Assembly (NCBI GenBank): GCA_031772625.1
Contig: CM062817.1
Coordinates: 952,590,842 to 952,654,841 of the forward strand
Direction of reading: 5' to 3'
DNA from: Pinus tabuliformis
Lineage: Eukaryota > Streptophyta > Pinopsida > Pinales > Pinaceae
DNA: 64,000 bases
A program made the position numbers and the translations under genes. The notes under the pieces are model-generated. The model was not told the DNA's origin. It worked only from the letters and a program-made list of their open reading frames with translations, and ran no database searches. Position 1 is the first letter of the stretch. Every line of letters begins with the position of its first letter. Positions 10,396 through 21,596 of this stretch are shown piece after piece.

Positions 10396-11110
10396 ACAGT
10401 GAAAGACGAGCATGGACAAAGGGAATTTCAACAAAGCAGAGAAAATGGCTATGTTGTCTGAATCCCAGTGCTAGGGATAGCAACAACAGATAAATATCCT
10501 TTAAAGTTTGATCCCTAGTCTATATTATGTTGTATATCATCATCATCATAAGGGGGTCATCCAGTTATGTTTCAGAAGATTTGAATCTTGCATGCACAAG
10601 CAAATGTGATGGCCATATTTCACGCATTAGCTGGTGGTATAATCATAATGCATATTCGTCGAACTGAAAAAGTCTGAAATGAACCACCATTGCAAATACT
10701 CATTTCCTCAAGGCTTTAGACAGATATTTGGTCAAATGGTCGGCTAAATATCATGAGATCCGACAACCATGTGATATCGAGATCAGTAGTTTCGGCAACA
10801 TTATTTGTTGTTTGTGGCCGTGGGAAGGTGAATCTTAATTTTTCGCTTTTTATGGGGACGAGATCTCTGTATCAAATCTTGTTTTTCTTGTTGCAGGCTC
10901 ATTAAAAATGGCATGGAAGAGCTTGGATGTTGTGAATCACTTCAGAGCACTATGAGTTGTGTAGATTGGTGTCTCCGGATGGGGACATCCGTTTTTGTCA
11001 AATATTCAACCTGCAAAAGATCAAAATATGATAAATGGTGAATGTCGAGTGGGCAGATCTGGCAGACGAAATAACACATAATTTATATATTTTTTAGTTG
11101 CAGGTAGATT
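10396..11110. other. Downstream of the NOI exon, no further exon recognised
   Basis: Less AT-rich than surrounding repeat DNA and could be the intron or 3' UTR of the NOI gene. I could not identify a second coding exon. Confidence 0.3.
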
Positions 11111-11540
11111 CACTACAACACAGGTGGTTTTAAGACAATATTTAAGACAATTTTTGGGTAAATTGTCTTAACTTGAGACAAAAGAAAACTTGTGTATTGT
11201 CTTTAAGCGGGTGTCTCAAATTAAATTGTCTTAAATGTCTCACATTAAATTGTCTTAAAATATTGTCTTTATAAGGATAATATATAACACAAGAATTTTT
11301 GTCTTTCTAGAGACAATTTCATTTTTGTTTCTCTAGATACAATAGTTGGGATTAAGGACATATTGTATTTAAAGGGACAATATCTTTAATCCAAGCTATT
11401 GTCTCTCTAGAAACAATAAAAAATTACATTCAAAGATAATACAAAATCACTTTTGTCTCATTAGAGACAATAAAATAATGAATTTAGAAAATATCTCATC
11501 ATTGAAATAAACCAATATTAAAAGTATTTAATTAAAAATA
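11111..11540 (+). mobile_element. CACTA-type transposon terminus with subterminal repeats
   Basis: Begins CACTACAACACAGGTGG, the canonical plant CACTA (En/Spm) terminal motif. It is followed by many copies of AAGACAAT/ATTGTCTTAA and TCTAGAGACAA in both orientations out to about 11480, the pattern of subterminal transposase-binding repeats. The matching right end (...TTGTAGTG) was not found nearby and no transposase is seen, so only one end is defined. A related end lies inverted at 2997-3132. Confidence 0.65.
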
Positions 11541-11569
11541 AACTACAATATCATTGATTAATTCATATT

Positions 11570-11640
11570 AGGACACAGTGGAATCAAACCACCAACCTCC
11601 TACTTATAAAGAAGGCTCTCTTCCATTGAGCTAGCACCCT
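11570..11640 (-). other. tRNA-like cloverleaf (degenerate)
   Basis: On the minus strand 71 nt fold as a tRNA. The acceptor AGGGTGC/GTGTCCT pairs fully if wobbles count, the D stem GCTC/GAGA has one mismatch, the anticodon stem CCTTC/GTAGG has one mismatch, and the T arm is GGTGG-TTTGATT-CCACT. Box A is TAGCTCAATGGAAGAG and box B GGTTTGATTCC. The loop TTTATAA would give anticodon UAU. The mismatches and location inside transposon-like DNA favour a tRNA-derived relic over a working tRNA gene. Confidence 0.4.
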
Positions 11641-11979
11641 TTAAAGAATTATGTGAGAGTTATGGTAGTCCTTGAAATTGCATATATAGGCATTGATTTT
11701 AAAACTAGCAATTGCACTGAGAGGTGCAAAGGAATGTCGATAGAAGTGGGAGTGTGGAAGCCAATGAGAAAGTGAAAAATATGGAAAGTGAAATACAATT
11801 GAAATTTGAGTTTCTATATATCTTCTAAAGCATGTAGCAAGGAGGTTAAATTTAAGAAGAAAGTTACACTAACATAAATGTCCCAGAACATTGGAAATAT
11901 TTACAGGCACAAAGTATATCAACATCTGATAGAATCCCAAAATAATGGAAATTTTGTAGAGATGTTACACAAATCGAAA

Positions 11980-12150
11980 GGACAATGGAAATCATGTGTT
12001 TACTAATGTTGGGGATGTCCAATCCCCCTTGATCACTTGGTAATGTGCAATGAAAAAAAACTCAAAGACATCGTATCAATCTTTTTTACCCCACCTTGCT
12101 TGCCCAATAAATTTTTTGGAGTACTTGTTCTAGCATTTTATAGGCTACTT
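11980..12150 (-). pseudogene. LINE reverse transcriptase C-terminal fragment
   Basis: Minus-strand translation gives LPSDQGGLDIPNISKHM, matching the L1-type post-RT motif (P-K-x-x-G-G-L-G-[IL]-P-N-[IL]) of plant LINE ORF2. Stops lie just upstream in the same frame. It is a short, dead fragment. Confidence 0.5.
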
Positions 12151-12890
12151 GAGAAGAAAAAAAGATAGAAACCAATGTGACCCACTGCTAGAAATTTATC
12201 AACAATTGCAATCTTCTTGGAAGGAAGTAGGTCAATATTACTCCAACCTTGAATTTTTCTTTTTTAAAACTTTGCTATTATCCATCTCCAATAATCAACA
12301 GCTGAAAAACTATTTACCGAAGGACCTACCCAAATAAGAAATAGTCTCCCCGAGATTCATAAGCTTTCATTTATGATTCAGCCAAGTAGGGGATTCATCT
12401 TGGTCATACCTTGTTTTTCCTCTCTAACAACTACTCTTGCTCCTTTTGCAAAAATGTCAAAGCAAAAATTAGTACCCTCAATAAACTATTGAATCAACGA
12501 ATGTGTTAAATCTGAGGCATCTGCAAAGTGGAAATTTGGGTATCTTACAATACATATCCTAAAATTTGATATCATATGAATAACTTATATAAGAGAAATA
12601 ATGAAAATATTTTACAAGTGAAGTTTCCATGGTTGAATGTCAATTCTCCAACACCTGTATTAGAGGTAAAAATACTTCGATATTTTTTCCAAAGAATATC
12701 TAATACTCAAATAATGAGGTGGAGATTGCAAGTTACATTTAAACTCGTGTTCATCACTCATTCTAGCCAATGAAATGGTCTATATATCAATGCATGTTTT
12801 GTACATAGTAAAAGTGGTCAGCTTTTAGGAGCTCTTTCTGGTGGAAAAAGACAAATTCTTGGACTAGCCATACTAAAACATCTTGGAATA
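12151..12890. other. No recognisable gene
   Basis: Scattered short frames only; possibly further decayed LINE sequence on the minus strand up to about 12330. Confidence 0.4.
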
Positions 12891-13041
12891 TTTATGTAGA
12901 ATTAAAACCACAATGAGAAGCAAAGAGATTTCATGTACCTTGAATCATATAATGGAACTAATTTATATTTATGCAGAATTAAAACCACAGTGAGAAGAAA
13001 AGAGATTGCATGTACCTTGAATCATATAATGGAACTAATTT
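12891..13041. repeat. 77-bp tandem duplication
   Basis: Two units of about 77 bp, each containing AGAATTAAAACCACA(A/G)TGAG and CATGTACCTTGAATCATATA. Confidence 0.8.
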
Positions 13042-14182
13042 CTAATTGAAATCTTTCCAAGAAAAAATATTAATGTAAAAAAAGGCTTGCAGTATGTGAC
13101 ATTGTCAGGAATTTTGCATGGATGCTTTAGCAAGGTCATTCATGGATTTTTCTGTAAATAAATAGAAGCATCAACTAAAGCAACAGGCTTCTCTACTCAC
13201 AGTTTAAGGTTTTGCAAAGTTTTTTTCATTCCTTGGACTGGTTCTTCTAGGGGTGAAATTTGTGGATTAGAATCCACATCACACAGACATAAGCCAAAAG
13301 CTAGAGTTTCTTCCCGAAGGTGTACTTTTGAATAGAAGAAAATTGTATGCATGTGATTTGGCTAAAATGGCACCAAGACTCACATCCACAATCTCTTGAA
13401 AGATTTACCTGGGATTTCTCAACCTTGTGGTTGAAGCCATTTTTGGCATGCCATATGTAACCTGAGATGTTAATGCTTTGTTACAATTATTTCTAAGATA
13501 CTTGGTAATGAATACTTCTAACAACTAAGATAGTGGATCTCTGCTTGGGTTGAGTTTATTAGTGAGTGCATTTATTCAAGCCATCTCCCTTGTCCTTTAT
13601 GTCCCACGACACTCACTACCCTGAGTTGTCCCTGACTAGCCTGCCAACACTATCATAAGGCCTAAGGTGTCATTAATGATGAAGTCTAGGCATCATTCCA
13701 AACCTTTTAATCCATCTTTTGCAAGAGCTAGAAACTAAAATTCCTCTATCTAATAGTGACGAGCACAACAGTTCAACTCAAGGCACCTCATAAGTTCATC
13801 CTCAAGGTTTCACATGAGATAACAACTAGATCCCCAAGGAAAAACATTTTTGTCTCTGAATATGTTGAATTGCTCAACTCTCTTATCTTGTTTGCATGGA
13901 GTTCCCTGGCTCGCCCATGCAGTTCTTACCATTCCTTGAGTGTATTTTCACACCCATTGGTAGTTTTATTTTCCATGATCTTGCTCACGTTTTAACCCTA
14001 GACCTTAGAGGATCTAGCTCAAGGTTGTTGGGAGCGGGGAGTGGAAGTGAGAAGTGCAATATTCAAAAAGCTTCTGAGAGCAAGGAGGGAAGCAAGAAGT
14101 GCAAGTTTCAAAAAGATTGTGTGGCTCAGGAAAATACCTATAAAATTTTTAGGAGAAATAGGTACATTATACTCTTTTGGTT
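13042..14182. other. No gene recognised upstream of the Copia RNase H relic
   Basis: This stretch should contain the Copia polymerase if the relic at 14183 were complete, but I see no integrase or reverse transcriptase motif. It is probably deleted or too decayed to read. Confidence 0.4.
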
Positions 14183-14413
14183 GACAATACTTTTGCAGTA
14201 AAGTTGGCCAAGAATCCTAGATTCCATGATTGAACCAAGCACATCAACACCAAGTACCATCTGATTCAATATCATGTAGAAGCCAAAACTATTCGTTTGA
14301 GACATTGATCCTCAAATGAGCAAATTGCAAACATCTTCACCAAATAAATTGGAAGAGAAAAATTTTAAATGTTGAGAATGATGCTTGGACTCTCAAAAAA
14401 TCCCTTCGAATAA
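14183..14413 (+). pseudogene. Copia RNase H C-terminal remnant
   Basis: The frame reads DNTFAVKLAKNPRFHD, TKHINTKYHLIQYHVEAK, SSNEQIANIFTK and MLRMMLGLSKNP with intervening stop codons. This is the conserved end of Copia RNase H (CDNxSAIKLAKNPxFHxRTKHI..., NxxVADIFTK). Four in-frame stops lie in the body before the terminal TAA. A purine tract AAAGGGGGA (14413-14421) and an LTR follow directly, as expected at a Copia 3' end. Confidence 0.75.
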
Positions 14414-14422
14414 AGGGGGAAA

Positions 14423-14632
14423 CGTTAGATACCTAATCCTTAGGGATTTAGGTACATTGTAAATAACTTTGTAAGTATTAATCTAAGAGAAATATGAAGG
14501 GTCATAGCTGAATAAGAAGAGTCATTTGGAGCTCTTAGAAGATGAAACCAAAGGTCAATTCCTCTTGTATATATGCATGCTATGAGTTGAAGAAATTCAT
14601 TCAAGTGTGGAGTTATTCATCCTAGCTGGTAG
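14423..14632 (+). mobile_element. Copia LTR lying between a polypurine tract and a primer site
   Basis: About 210 bp starting near GTTAGATACCTAATCC, preceded by AAAGGGGGA and the RNase H remnant, and followed by TGGTATCAAAGC (14633-14644). Having a PPT on its left and a PBS on its right means it faces element interior on both sides. That is the signature of tandemly arranged copies sharing one LTR. Ends are degraded (a CA at 14618-14619 may be the true end). Confidence 0.6.
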
Positions 14633-14644
14633 TGGTATCAAAGC
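14633..14644 (+). other. Second Copia primer binding site
   Basis: TGGTATCAAAGC, identical to the site at 10033, about 15 bp beyond the likely LTR end. Confidence 0.65.
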
Positions 14645-15823
14645 TGACTATTTTAACTTGATGATTCTCTTACGCATGCAAAAACACCCCTCGTTCAATG
14701 TCAAATCTGAGGCATCTCCTACCCACTATTCGTTCCAGTTTTTGAAAGACATATCTGGCATTTCTTCTTCCTCCCATGACCTTGCTCATTACATTTTCAC
14801 AACTCCTATGCATGCAATTGCTCCCTAAGAGAACAGAAGGTTGTGAACTCAATTCCGAGTATTACTGTACTATATTCTTAGAAGGAAAGTCAAAACAATT
14901 CGGGCATGTATATAAACAGTTGTTGGGTAGGAAAAAGTTAGCAGGTTTGTCTCCAAATGATTCAGATGACATGGATTTCATACACACTGCCCTCAAAACA
15001 TTCCATGATTTCTGCGTTCACTGCAAATAGGAAGGAACTGAAAGGGTCATTGTCTCAATGATTTTGTTTTTACATAATCCAATGTATTTTTGAGTTATAG
15101 TTGAATAGAAAATAAGAATGAAAATGTTCAATGGAATTTATGTCATTATTCATTGGATCTAAAAGGTTTACTAGGTCAATTCTTGTGCATTCCATGGGAA
15201 GATATTCTGATGGGAAATATTCTAGTATCGTTGTCACTACTATGGCTGCAAAGCATAGAGTGTCTAAACCCTAGAACATATATTGCTCTTAAACTCCAAA
15301 ATATATATTGTGTAATAGAGTTTTGCAAAAAACACTAGAGAAGAAATGTAATATTTTTTTATAATACAACGTCTTGTCATTTCTAATATATCTACAGATT
15401 TTATAGTATTTGTACAAAATTGAAGATAAATTATTTGGGAAAAGCACATCATTTGGAAGCAATCCATATTCCTTTGGTCATAGTTTGGCTTTTAGAAATT
15501 AGTCAACAACTCCATCATCTGGCAGCCCGAGACTTAGACAAATTTCCTTTCATGGAGAGTGTGGAGGTAGTGAGAGAAAACATGAAATAATTTTAGAGGT
15601 AGGGAGGATAAGCACAATCATGTTCTTCGTTGTGTTTTCTATGGAAAAAAATGGCATAGGCAAAGACATGCATAATCCCATGGAAGAAGACAAAGATAAA
15701 GCATCAGATCTGGAAAAAGGTTAAGCCACATGACCTCCAGATAGATTTCTTTGAAGATTTCAATGACAATGTGGAGAAGTATCCTTTGGGTTTCCTCATG
15801 AAGTTTTCCTTGGAAAAAAAGGA

Positions 15824-15826
<3 letters not shown>
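14645..15826. other. Probable Copia leader/gag remnant and unassigned sequence
   Basis: Follows the primer site, so it should be the start of an element interior, but no gag motif or zinc knuckle is legible. Only short frames are present. Confidence 0.3.
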
Positions 15827-15878
<52 letters not shown>

Positions 15879-15903
15879 TATAGATAGGGAGAGAGAGAGA
15901 GAG
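15827..15903. repeat. Compound microsatellite (TA)n-(GATA)-(GA)n
   Basis: About 25 TA repeats at 15827-15876, then GATATAGATAGG and a GA run to 15903. Confidence 0.95.
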
Positions 15904-16228
15904 ACCCTATTGTCTCACAATATAGGGATAGTAACAATGTAGCTAATGACCTTTCAAAAGAGGCATTGGGGATGGGGCGGGGTATTTGGACCATTTCCAT
16001 TTCTCAGCATGGCATACAAATGATTTCTTTCATGAACCTTAGCAAAACAATTCTCTACAGACTTCTCCAATGATGTATTTTTGTTTTATAAAGCCATGAA
16101 CAATCTTTGTTTGTTGATACAGTTCATAGGTTTTGTGATAAGCACACAACTTTTAGAGCCTGCTTTGAAAGCTCTAATATATGTCCATTTAACTTTTTTT
16201 TTTTAAATTAGTTCATTGATATGTAAGG
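15889..16228. repeat. 340-bp direct duplication, copy 1
   Basis: Aligns with 16459-16797 (offset about 570 bp) with few differences, starting in the GA run and continuing through ACCCTATTGTCTCACAATA to the TTTAAATTAG block. Both copies begin in a microsatellite, which suggests replication slippage or recombination at the GA tract. Confidence 0.85.
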
Positions 16229-16427
16229 CATGTATGAAAAGTTGTCATGAGACAAATGTGAGATATCTCACCAAAAGTTGGGGAGGTTACAGATTCAACT
16301 CTCGTGATCCCATAGCAGTTAAGCTCTCTAATTAGGGCCACTACATTAACCAATTTACCATCCATGGATCATGGAAAAGTACTTGAAAGGATTTCCACAA
16401 GGTGTGTGTCTGTGTGTGTTTGTGTGT

Positions 16428-16430
<3 letters not shown>

Positions 16431-16474
<44 letters not shown>
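16431..16474. repeat. (GA)n microsatellite
   Basis: About 22 GA repeats preceded by an imperfect GT-rich run. Confidence 0.95.
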
Positions 16475-16476
<2 letters not shown>

Positions 16477-16797
16477 CTATTGTCTCACAATACAGGGATA
16501 ATAACAATGTAGCTGGCGACCTTTCAAAAGAGGCATTGGGGATGGGGCAGGGTATTTGGACCATTTCCATTTCTCAGCATGGCATACAAATGATTTCTTT
16601 CATGAACCTTAGCTACAAAATTCTCTACAGACTTCTCCAATGATGTATTTTTGTTTTATAAAGCCATGAACATTCTTTGTTTGTTGATACAGTTCACAGG
16701 TTTTGTGATAAGCAGACAACTTTCAGAGCCTACTTTGAAAGCTCTAATATATGTCCTTTTAACCTTTTTTTAAATTAGATCACTGATATGTAAGGAA
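16459..16797. repeat. 340-bp direct duplication, copy 2
   Basis: Partner of 15889-16228. The spacer between copies (16229-16430) contains a weak box B-like AGAGTTGAATC on the minus strand but no convincing SINE. Confidence 0.85.
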
Positions 16798-17338
16798 GGT
16801 GTTCAACATATTTATGAAAAACTTTGAATTTGGCATTTACAAGCAAGGCCAATTCCTGCTCAAAAAGCCTCAATTCCCCTAACAGCTACGGGAGGAAGGT
16901 TCATCATGAAAAGAAGTCATACACCTGGATTTCTACAAAGCCATTATCCCCCAACTAAATTGTGTGCCATAAAACATTGTTGTTGTCTGTAATTTTCTAA
17001 GTTTCCCTAAGGAGAGGGTCTTTCCAATGAAGCAAGACTGAGAAGACAATTTGATTGGGCCTGAAATCATACTCAAAAAGTCTTGGTGGACATGAATCTC
17101 CACTAAACATGCTCAGCTGGAGATGCACCTCTGCTGCAAAAATTGCATGCAATATTTGTAACGCCAATATTATGAAGCGAATTATTTATTTATCATTTTA
17201 TTTTTGTTATTATTCATGCAATGAAATATATTATATAACACAACAATTATTCACAATCTAAACCTTTAAACTTCTTATTATAATGGATATCATAAAAATT
17301 GTAAAGAGGATAAGATGTTTGTATACTAAATTACTTAC
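16798..17338. other. No gene recognised; 3' flank of the DDR4-like pseudogene
   Basis: The expected C-terminal exon of the DDR4-like gene should lie here on the minus strand but I could not find it. Confidence 0.3.
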
Positions 17339-18889
17339 CGCTATAGGTTGAAATTCATCAAAATTGGTTGTTATGGTTTCCCACTAGAAAGGACAAACAA
17401 CATTTACCCTAGTCTTAGTTTTTACCTCAATCTTCTGAATCTCCCTATATAAACGGTGACCAATAATGGAATCATCCTCATACCTTAAAATCAATCCAAA
17501 ATATAAGTATTAGAATCAATTTATCACAACTTCCTAAACAAATCAAATAAAGAATACAACATGATGAAAACATCAATTATAACAATAGTAAATACTCGAA
17601 TAAAAAGACCTGGAATGAACCAAAAAGAAGAAAAAAGACAAGTTTGGCACAACAAGCCCTAGAGCTGTGGCTCTTTAATACCACTTGTCATGATCCTACC
17701 TATGGTCCCACTCAACAAAGCAGGCACCCACATACTTAAATTTTTGTTTCTTTTGTGCAATCTATTTCCAGAATCTCCACCTTATAACAATTAAGGCTTA
17801 GGGTATAAGTTCTAAAATTGTAACAAATGAACTCATAATAAGGCTAATATGGCCTTCAAATCATGAGAATTGCAACAGTCTATAAACAAGAATGCAACAT
17901 CAAAGACTCCATAATATCTACAACTTTACCAGTAGGAAGTTCCATGTGAATCCCCCTCGATCCACTCATTACGAAATGTTGAGATATAAACTCCATGCTT
18001 AAGAGAACTATAGATATGGGGTTGAATGTCCTCTTGCTGTCATGTATGAAAGGAAAAAAGATAATGGTCACATTAATTAGTTGTTCTCAAAAAGATTAAA
18101 TGTAAGAAAAATATGCAACTAAAGAGAATCTGAAAAAACACGGATATAGATGTAATGGTTTGCAAGTATTGGCACCACCAAACAGGCACCCAATGATTTT
18201 TTTGACTGCAAAAATAGAGATCTTGTTATCTATGAACTATTTTGGAAGCACTACAACAGAACTGTGATGTTGATCATGAGGCAACCAAGAACAATTTTAC
18301 TTAGGAAAAATGCAATTTTATTTAAAAATATATATTATCACCAAAAGTACACTAAAGGTAAAATACCAAAAAATTCATGCCTTTCTTTAAACTTGGTCAC
18401 AACATATGACGAATGGAATAATTTCATTTTGATGATACCACCAAAATAGAAATGAAAATATGTTTTATACCTCAACTTGAATCTCACATAGTGCTTTCAA
18501 AATCAACACCCAAGAACCAAGATCAAGTTCCTTGTATGCTATGTTCTCCTCTCTACACAAGAAGGGAAGCCTCTGATCATAGACAAATAAAATCCATATA
18601 CGCAAAAAAATTATTTGAGGCTTAAACACTCACCCATGGGCTACAATAATTGGAAATTCCCCTTCAGCTACCTATATATAAAAGTAAATTATCTACTTCA
18701 GACACAACACATTTAAAAATTTGATTGCATTCAACGTGGAATAAAAGATTCTAGAAATATGTCGTTGAACTAACATGATCATGTCCTATTGTTATAAACT
18801 ACTTGGTACCAACGATCCTTAAGCTTCTTACATAATACATACACCCACTTTTCACACCTAAAAGCACTTCTAATTATAGGAGGAATCAC
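17339..18889 (-). pseudogene. DDR4-like DDT-domain protein pseudogene
   Basis: Four minus-strand exons with consensus splice sites match plant DDT domain-containing DDR4-type proteins, which are linked to chromatin remodelling. They are 18889-18803 (VIPPIIRSAFRCEKWVYVLC), 18671-18634 (VAEGEFPIIVAHG), 18552-18471 (ENIAYKELDLG, LILKALCEIQVE) and 17483-17339 (YEDDSIIGHRLYREIQ, WETITTNFDEFQPIA). The joins keep frame: exon 2 ends CATGG before GTGAGTG and exon 3 resumes with AGAGGAG after TTGTGTAG. In the last exon the frame is open except for TAG at 17384-17386 just before WETIT, where relatives have Gln, so CAG to TAG is likely. The exon expected between 18471 and 17483 and both gene ends are missing. 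These gaps plus the nonsense codon make it a pseudogene. Confidence 0.75.
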
Positions 18890-19661
18890 CTGCAAGACAA
18901 ATAACTATAGTTTGAGATGTATTCCAATTGATATGTTGAAACGATATTATTAAAATCTACATTAATAACAAAGGAATTGCGAAAACATATTGATTCTCTA
19001 CCCTTCCAACCATGTTCCTGAAGCATTCAAAACATAGCCAAACAAAAGAATAGGTAATAAACAACCACATCCTCTTGTTCTCCTGTAGCTTTTCTCCTTC
19101 ACACTACATGTCTATAATAATCTTTCCAGAATCCAGACTCATTTTCTCCAAATATTCCATCTTGTGGATTGTCTCATTGCAAGTAGTCTTGAGTTCTAGC
19201 CTAGCAACCCATATTTAAAAATTCACAAACAGTTCCCTTCCCCATGTTGATCACACATACACCCATCTTATATGGACTGAATTGCTACTTTAAATTCCAT
19301 GCTTGGCATACCAATAAAAGATTATGTCAACCAAAATAACTATCAAGAGCTAATGTCCTTTCAAAGCAACGAAATTCTTCCAATCCAAGTATGTCATCAA
19401 GTTTGAATTTCCTATGGAGGAATCTGGAAACCAATTAACATAGAGATTCCTATAACTCTAAAAGTTCCAGAAATAGATTTGTATATGGCATGGGATCTTT
19501 TGATGGTGTCAAGGATCCCCACGTATGTGTGAAGCAGGGGACATCCCATTCTTGCATGAAAACCATTTTATTTCTTTCAAACATGTTCTTGGGCAAGGGG
19601 CTAACAATAAAGAGAAATGTATGCTTCAATGTTGCTTCTTAAAATTGCCTCTATAACATAC
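18890..19661. other. No certain gene; upstream flank of the DDR4-like relic
   Basis: On the minus strand around 19100-19200 a frame reads ARLELKTTCNETIHKMEYLE, which might be an exon, but I cannot assign it and splice sites are unclear. The last five bases (19657-19661, CATAC) are the target site of the Gypsy element. Confidence 0.3.
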
Positions 19662-21558
19662 TGATGCAGGAGCATCTGGTTAACAGGGCGAAGACAGAAA
19701 GAGAATGATATGGATTCTGAGAACGACAGAGAACACAACTCACTAGACGGACAGCGTGTCTGTCTTTATTTTTATTTATTGTTTTTTTATTTTACTTTTC
19801 TGTTAAAAATGCCAAGAATAATGTAACGAGCTCTAATTAGGAACAGTAGTAATTAGTCAGAGTCATTCGTTTCCGAACAGTTATATTACTGTTGTAAATA
19901 CAAGCAAATGAAAACATGCTAGTTAAGAATAAGTTTCAAATACGAAATAACTATTGTAACTGACAACAAAACAACTAACAACAGTTATCCAACTGTTCGA
20001 GAACAGTGGTACAAAAGGAGGAAAAATAAGCCCAATAAGGGTTGGCCAGTGAAGAAGATAATTAACAGAAAGAAATATATTAATTTTTAGTGCACATACA
20101 ATTCCACGAGTGTCCTCAAATATTGTGAAAAGAAATTCAATGCTGTGTATTCTATTGTTTTCCTTTATGGTATAAAAACATTGTTAACAGGTTCACTACA
20201 GACTCCGAACCAGAACAGAAGCCCAATAACCAAGCAAAGAGCCACAATGACCAGCACAGGTCGTGCGGACACAGCGCTCAGGCGTATACACATTTAATAG
20301 GTATGCAAACAAAACCATACGAGCGGTTCCAGATTTATTTCCATATAAAATTCACAGGATAGAACATACTCATTAAAAGTCTATATCAGTATTCACATTC
20401 TCTGTTCAAAATAACTGCAAAACCAACTGAGTTCGCAGACATGGGAACTGACACGGTTGTAAACAAAAGCCCTCAATAAAGAGTTTGAACCCATCTCCTG
20501 AGGTTACCACAAAACCTCGCATTTAAAGAACCAATAGCAGATAGCGGCACAGAGCCAACGAAAATCAAGCAGACCACATAAGAACCCAAACAAGCATAGT
20601 TAAAACAACAAGGCGAAACTACCCGTATACTGTTGAGGGTGGCCGGGAGTCCAAGTGTTCGGACCAATGAACAGCTCCACCTACATAAGGGCAAATGAGG
20701 AAAGGGTCAGTCACCAACCACAACAAACGAAAACAAGAATGGAGAAGCGGGAAGAAGCTATTGAGGAAGTTTAATAAGGTCCATTACCTGAGAGGCGAGC
20801 CGTAACTGTAGATTCCGTACCCGGACGAGGCCCTGCTCACACAGGAGTCGAGCCATTAGTCTCAAAACCAATAGCAAAAATAAAATCTAGCAAAGAACGG
20901 AAGCTTACCGGTTAAGTTGGCAGAGGGTCGAGCAGAGCATGCCACATGACCTGTCGAAATTGGAAGCCGATGAACCCACGCTGAAGTAGACGTCTACATT
21001 AACCTTACAGCTCTCGCATAGATATAAACCCTTGTGAGATACGAGCAGACAGTGACCAGAATACACAGAGGTGAATATCAAAGCCGAATATACACTACAA
21101 TGACAGCGAAAGCACATGCAAACGGAACCATAGTTCAAACCTTACCAGTGCTTCATCAAACAATCGATAGCATACAGGCCAAGACTTGGAACAACAGAGA
21201 CCACGACCGCAACCAAACACACACCACATCGTTGACCGAGCAGGCAGAGTTCATACATTTCACCATAGAAATTACAGTAGTTACAAAGAATCGCCTGGAG
21301 CTCGCAGAACTAAAGACCAGCGTAACAATGACCACCCAAGGAGTGTGAACGGAGTAAAACCCAAACCGAGGCGGGTTTCCAAAATCCCGAGAAGGGACAA
21401 TTGTCCACCCAGCAGACCATCAAGGTACCCATGCCGTAACCCAAGGAGATTGAAAATCAAACAACATTTATTACCAAATCAATTACATTACTGTCCAGAT
21501 CATAAGTGTGTTACACCTCAGCTTTGGAACGGCGGGACCACGTGGGCTGGCCCCATCA
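19662..21558 (+). repeat. 5' LTR of the 19.7-28.0 kb Gypsy element
   Basis: 1897 bp with TG...CA ends. It is highly similar along its whole length to 26149-28046; differences are mostly single bases. Several open frames inside both LTRs are conserved only because the LTRs are copies. Confidence 0.95.
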
Positions 21559-21560
21559 AG

Positions 21561-21572
21561 TGGTATCAGAGC
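21561..21572 (+). other. Gypsy primer binding site (Met tRNA)
   Basis: TGGTATCAGAGC two bases after the 5' LTR end, a perfect match to the consensus initiator-Met primer site. Confidence 0.9.
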
Positions 21573-21596
21573 AGCATTTTGAGAAAGTAGAGGAAG

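Noticed and set aside
11570-11640. Functional tRNA gene
   Set aside because: Stem mismatches, an unusual UAU anticodon and position next to a CACTA end make a relic more likely; kept only as tRNA-like.
16229-16345. SINE on the minus strand
   Set aside because: Only a weak box B-like word; no box A at proper spacing, tail or target duplication.
16371-16643. Plus-strand frame with an Arg-Glu repeat
   Set aside because: Created by the GA microsatellite.
18249-18265. CACTACAACAGAACTG as a second CACTA terminus
   Set aside because: No AAGACAAT subterminal repeats follow and no partner end is found.
20473-20694. Minus-strand frame conserved at 26961-27182 in the other LTR
   Set aside because: Conservation is explained by the two LTRs being copies of each other; no protein family resemblance and no start context.
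21034-21590. Plus-strand frames in the 5' LTR repeated at 27522-28075
   Set aside because: Again LTR copies; they lie upstream of the primer site and gag and look like chance frames.
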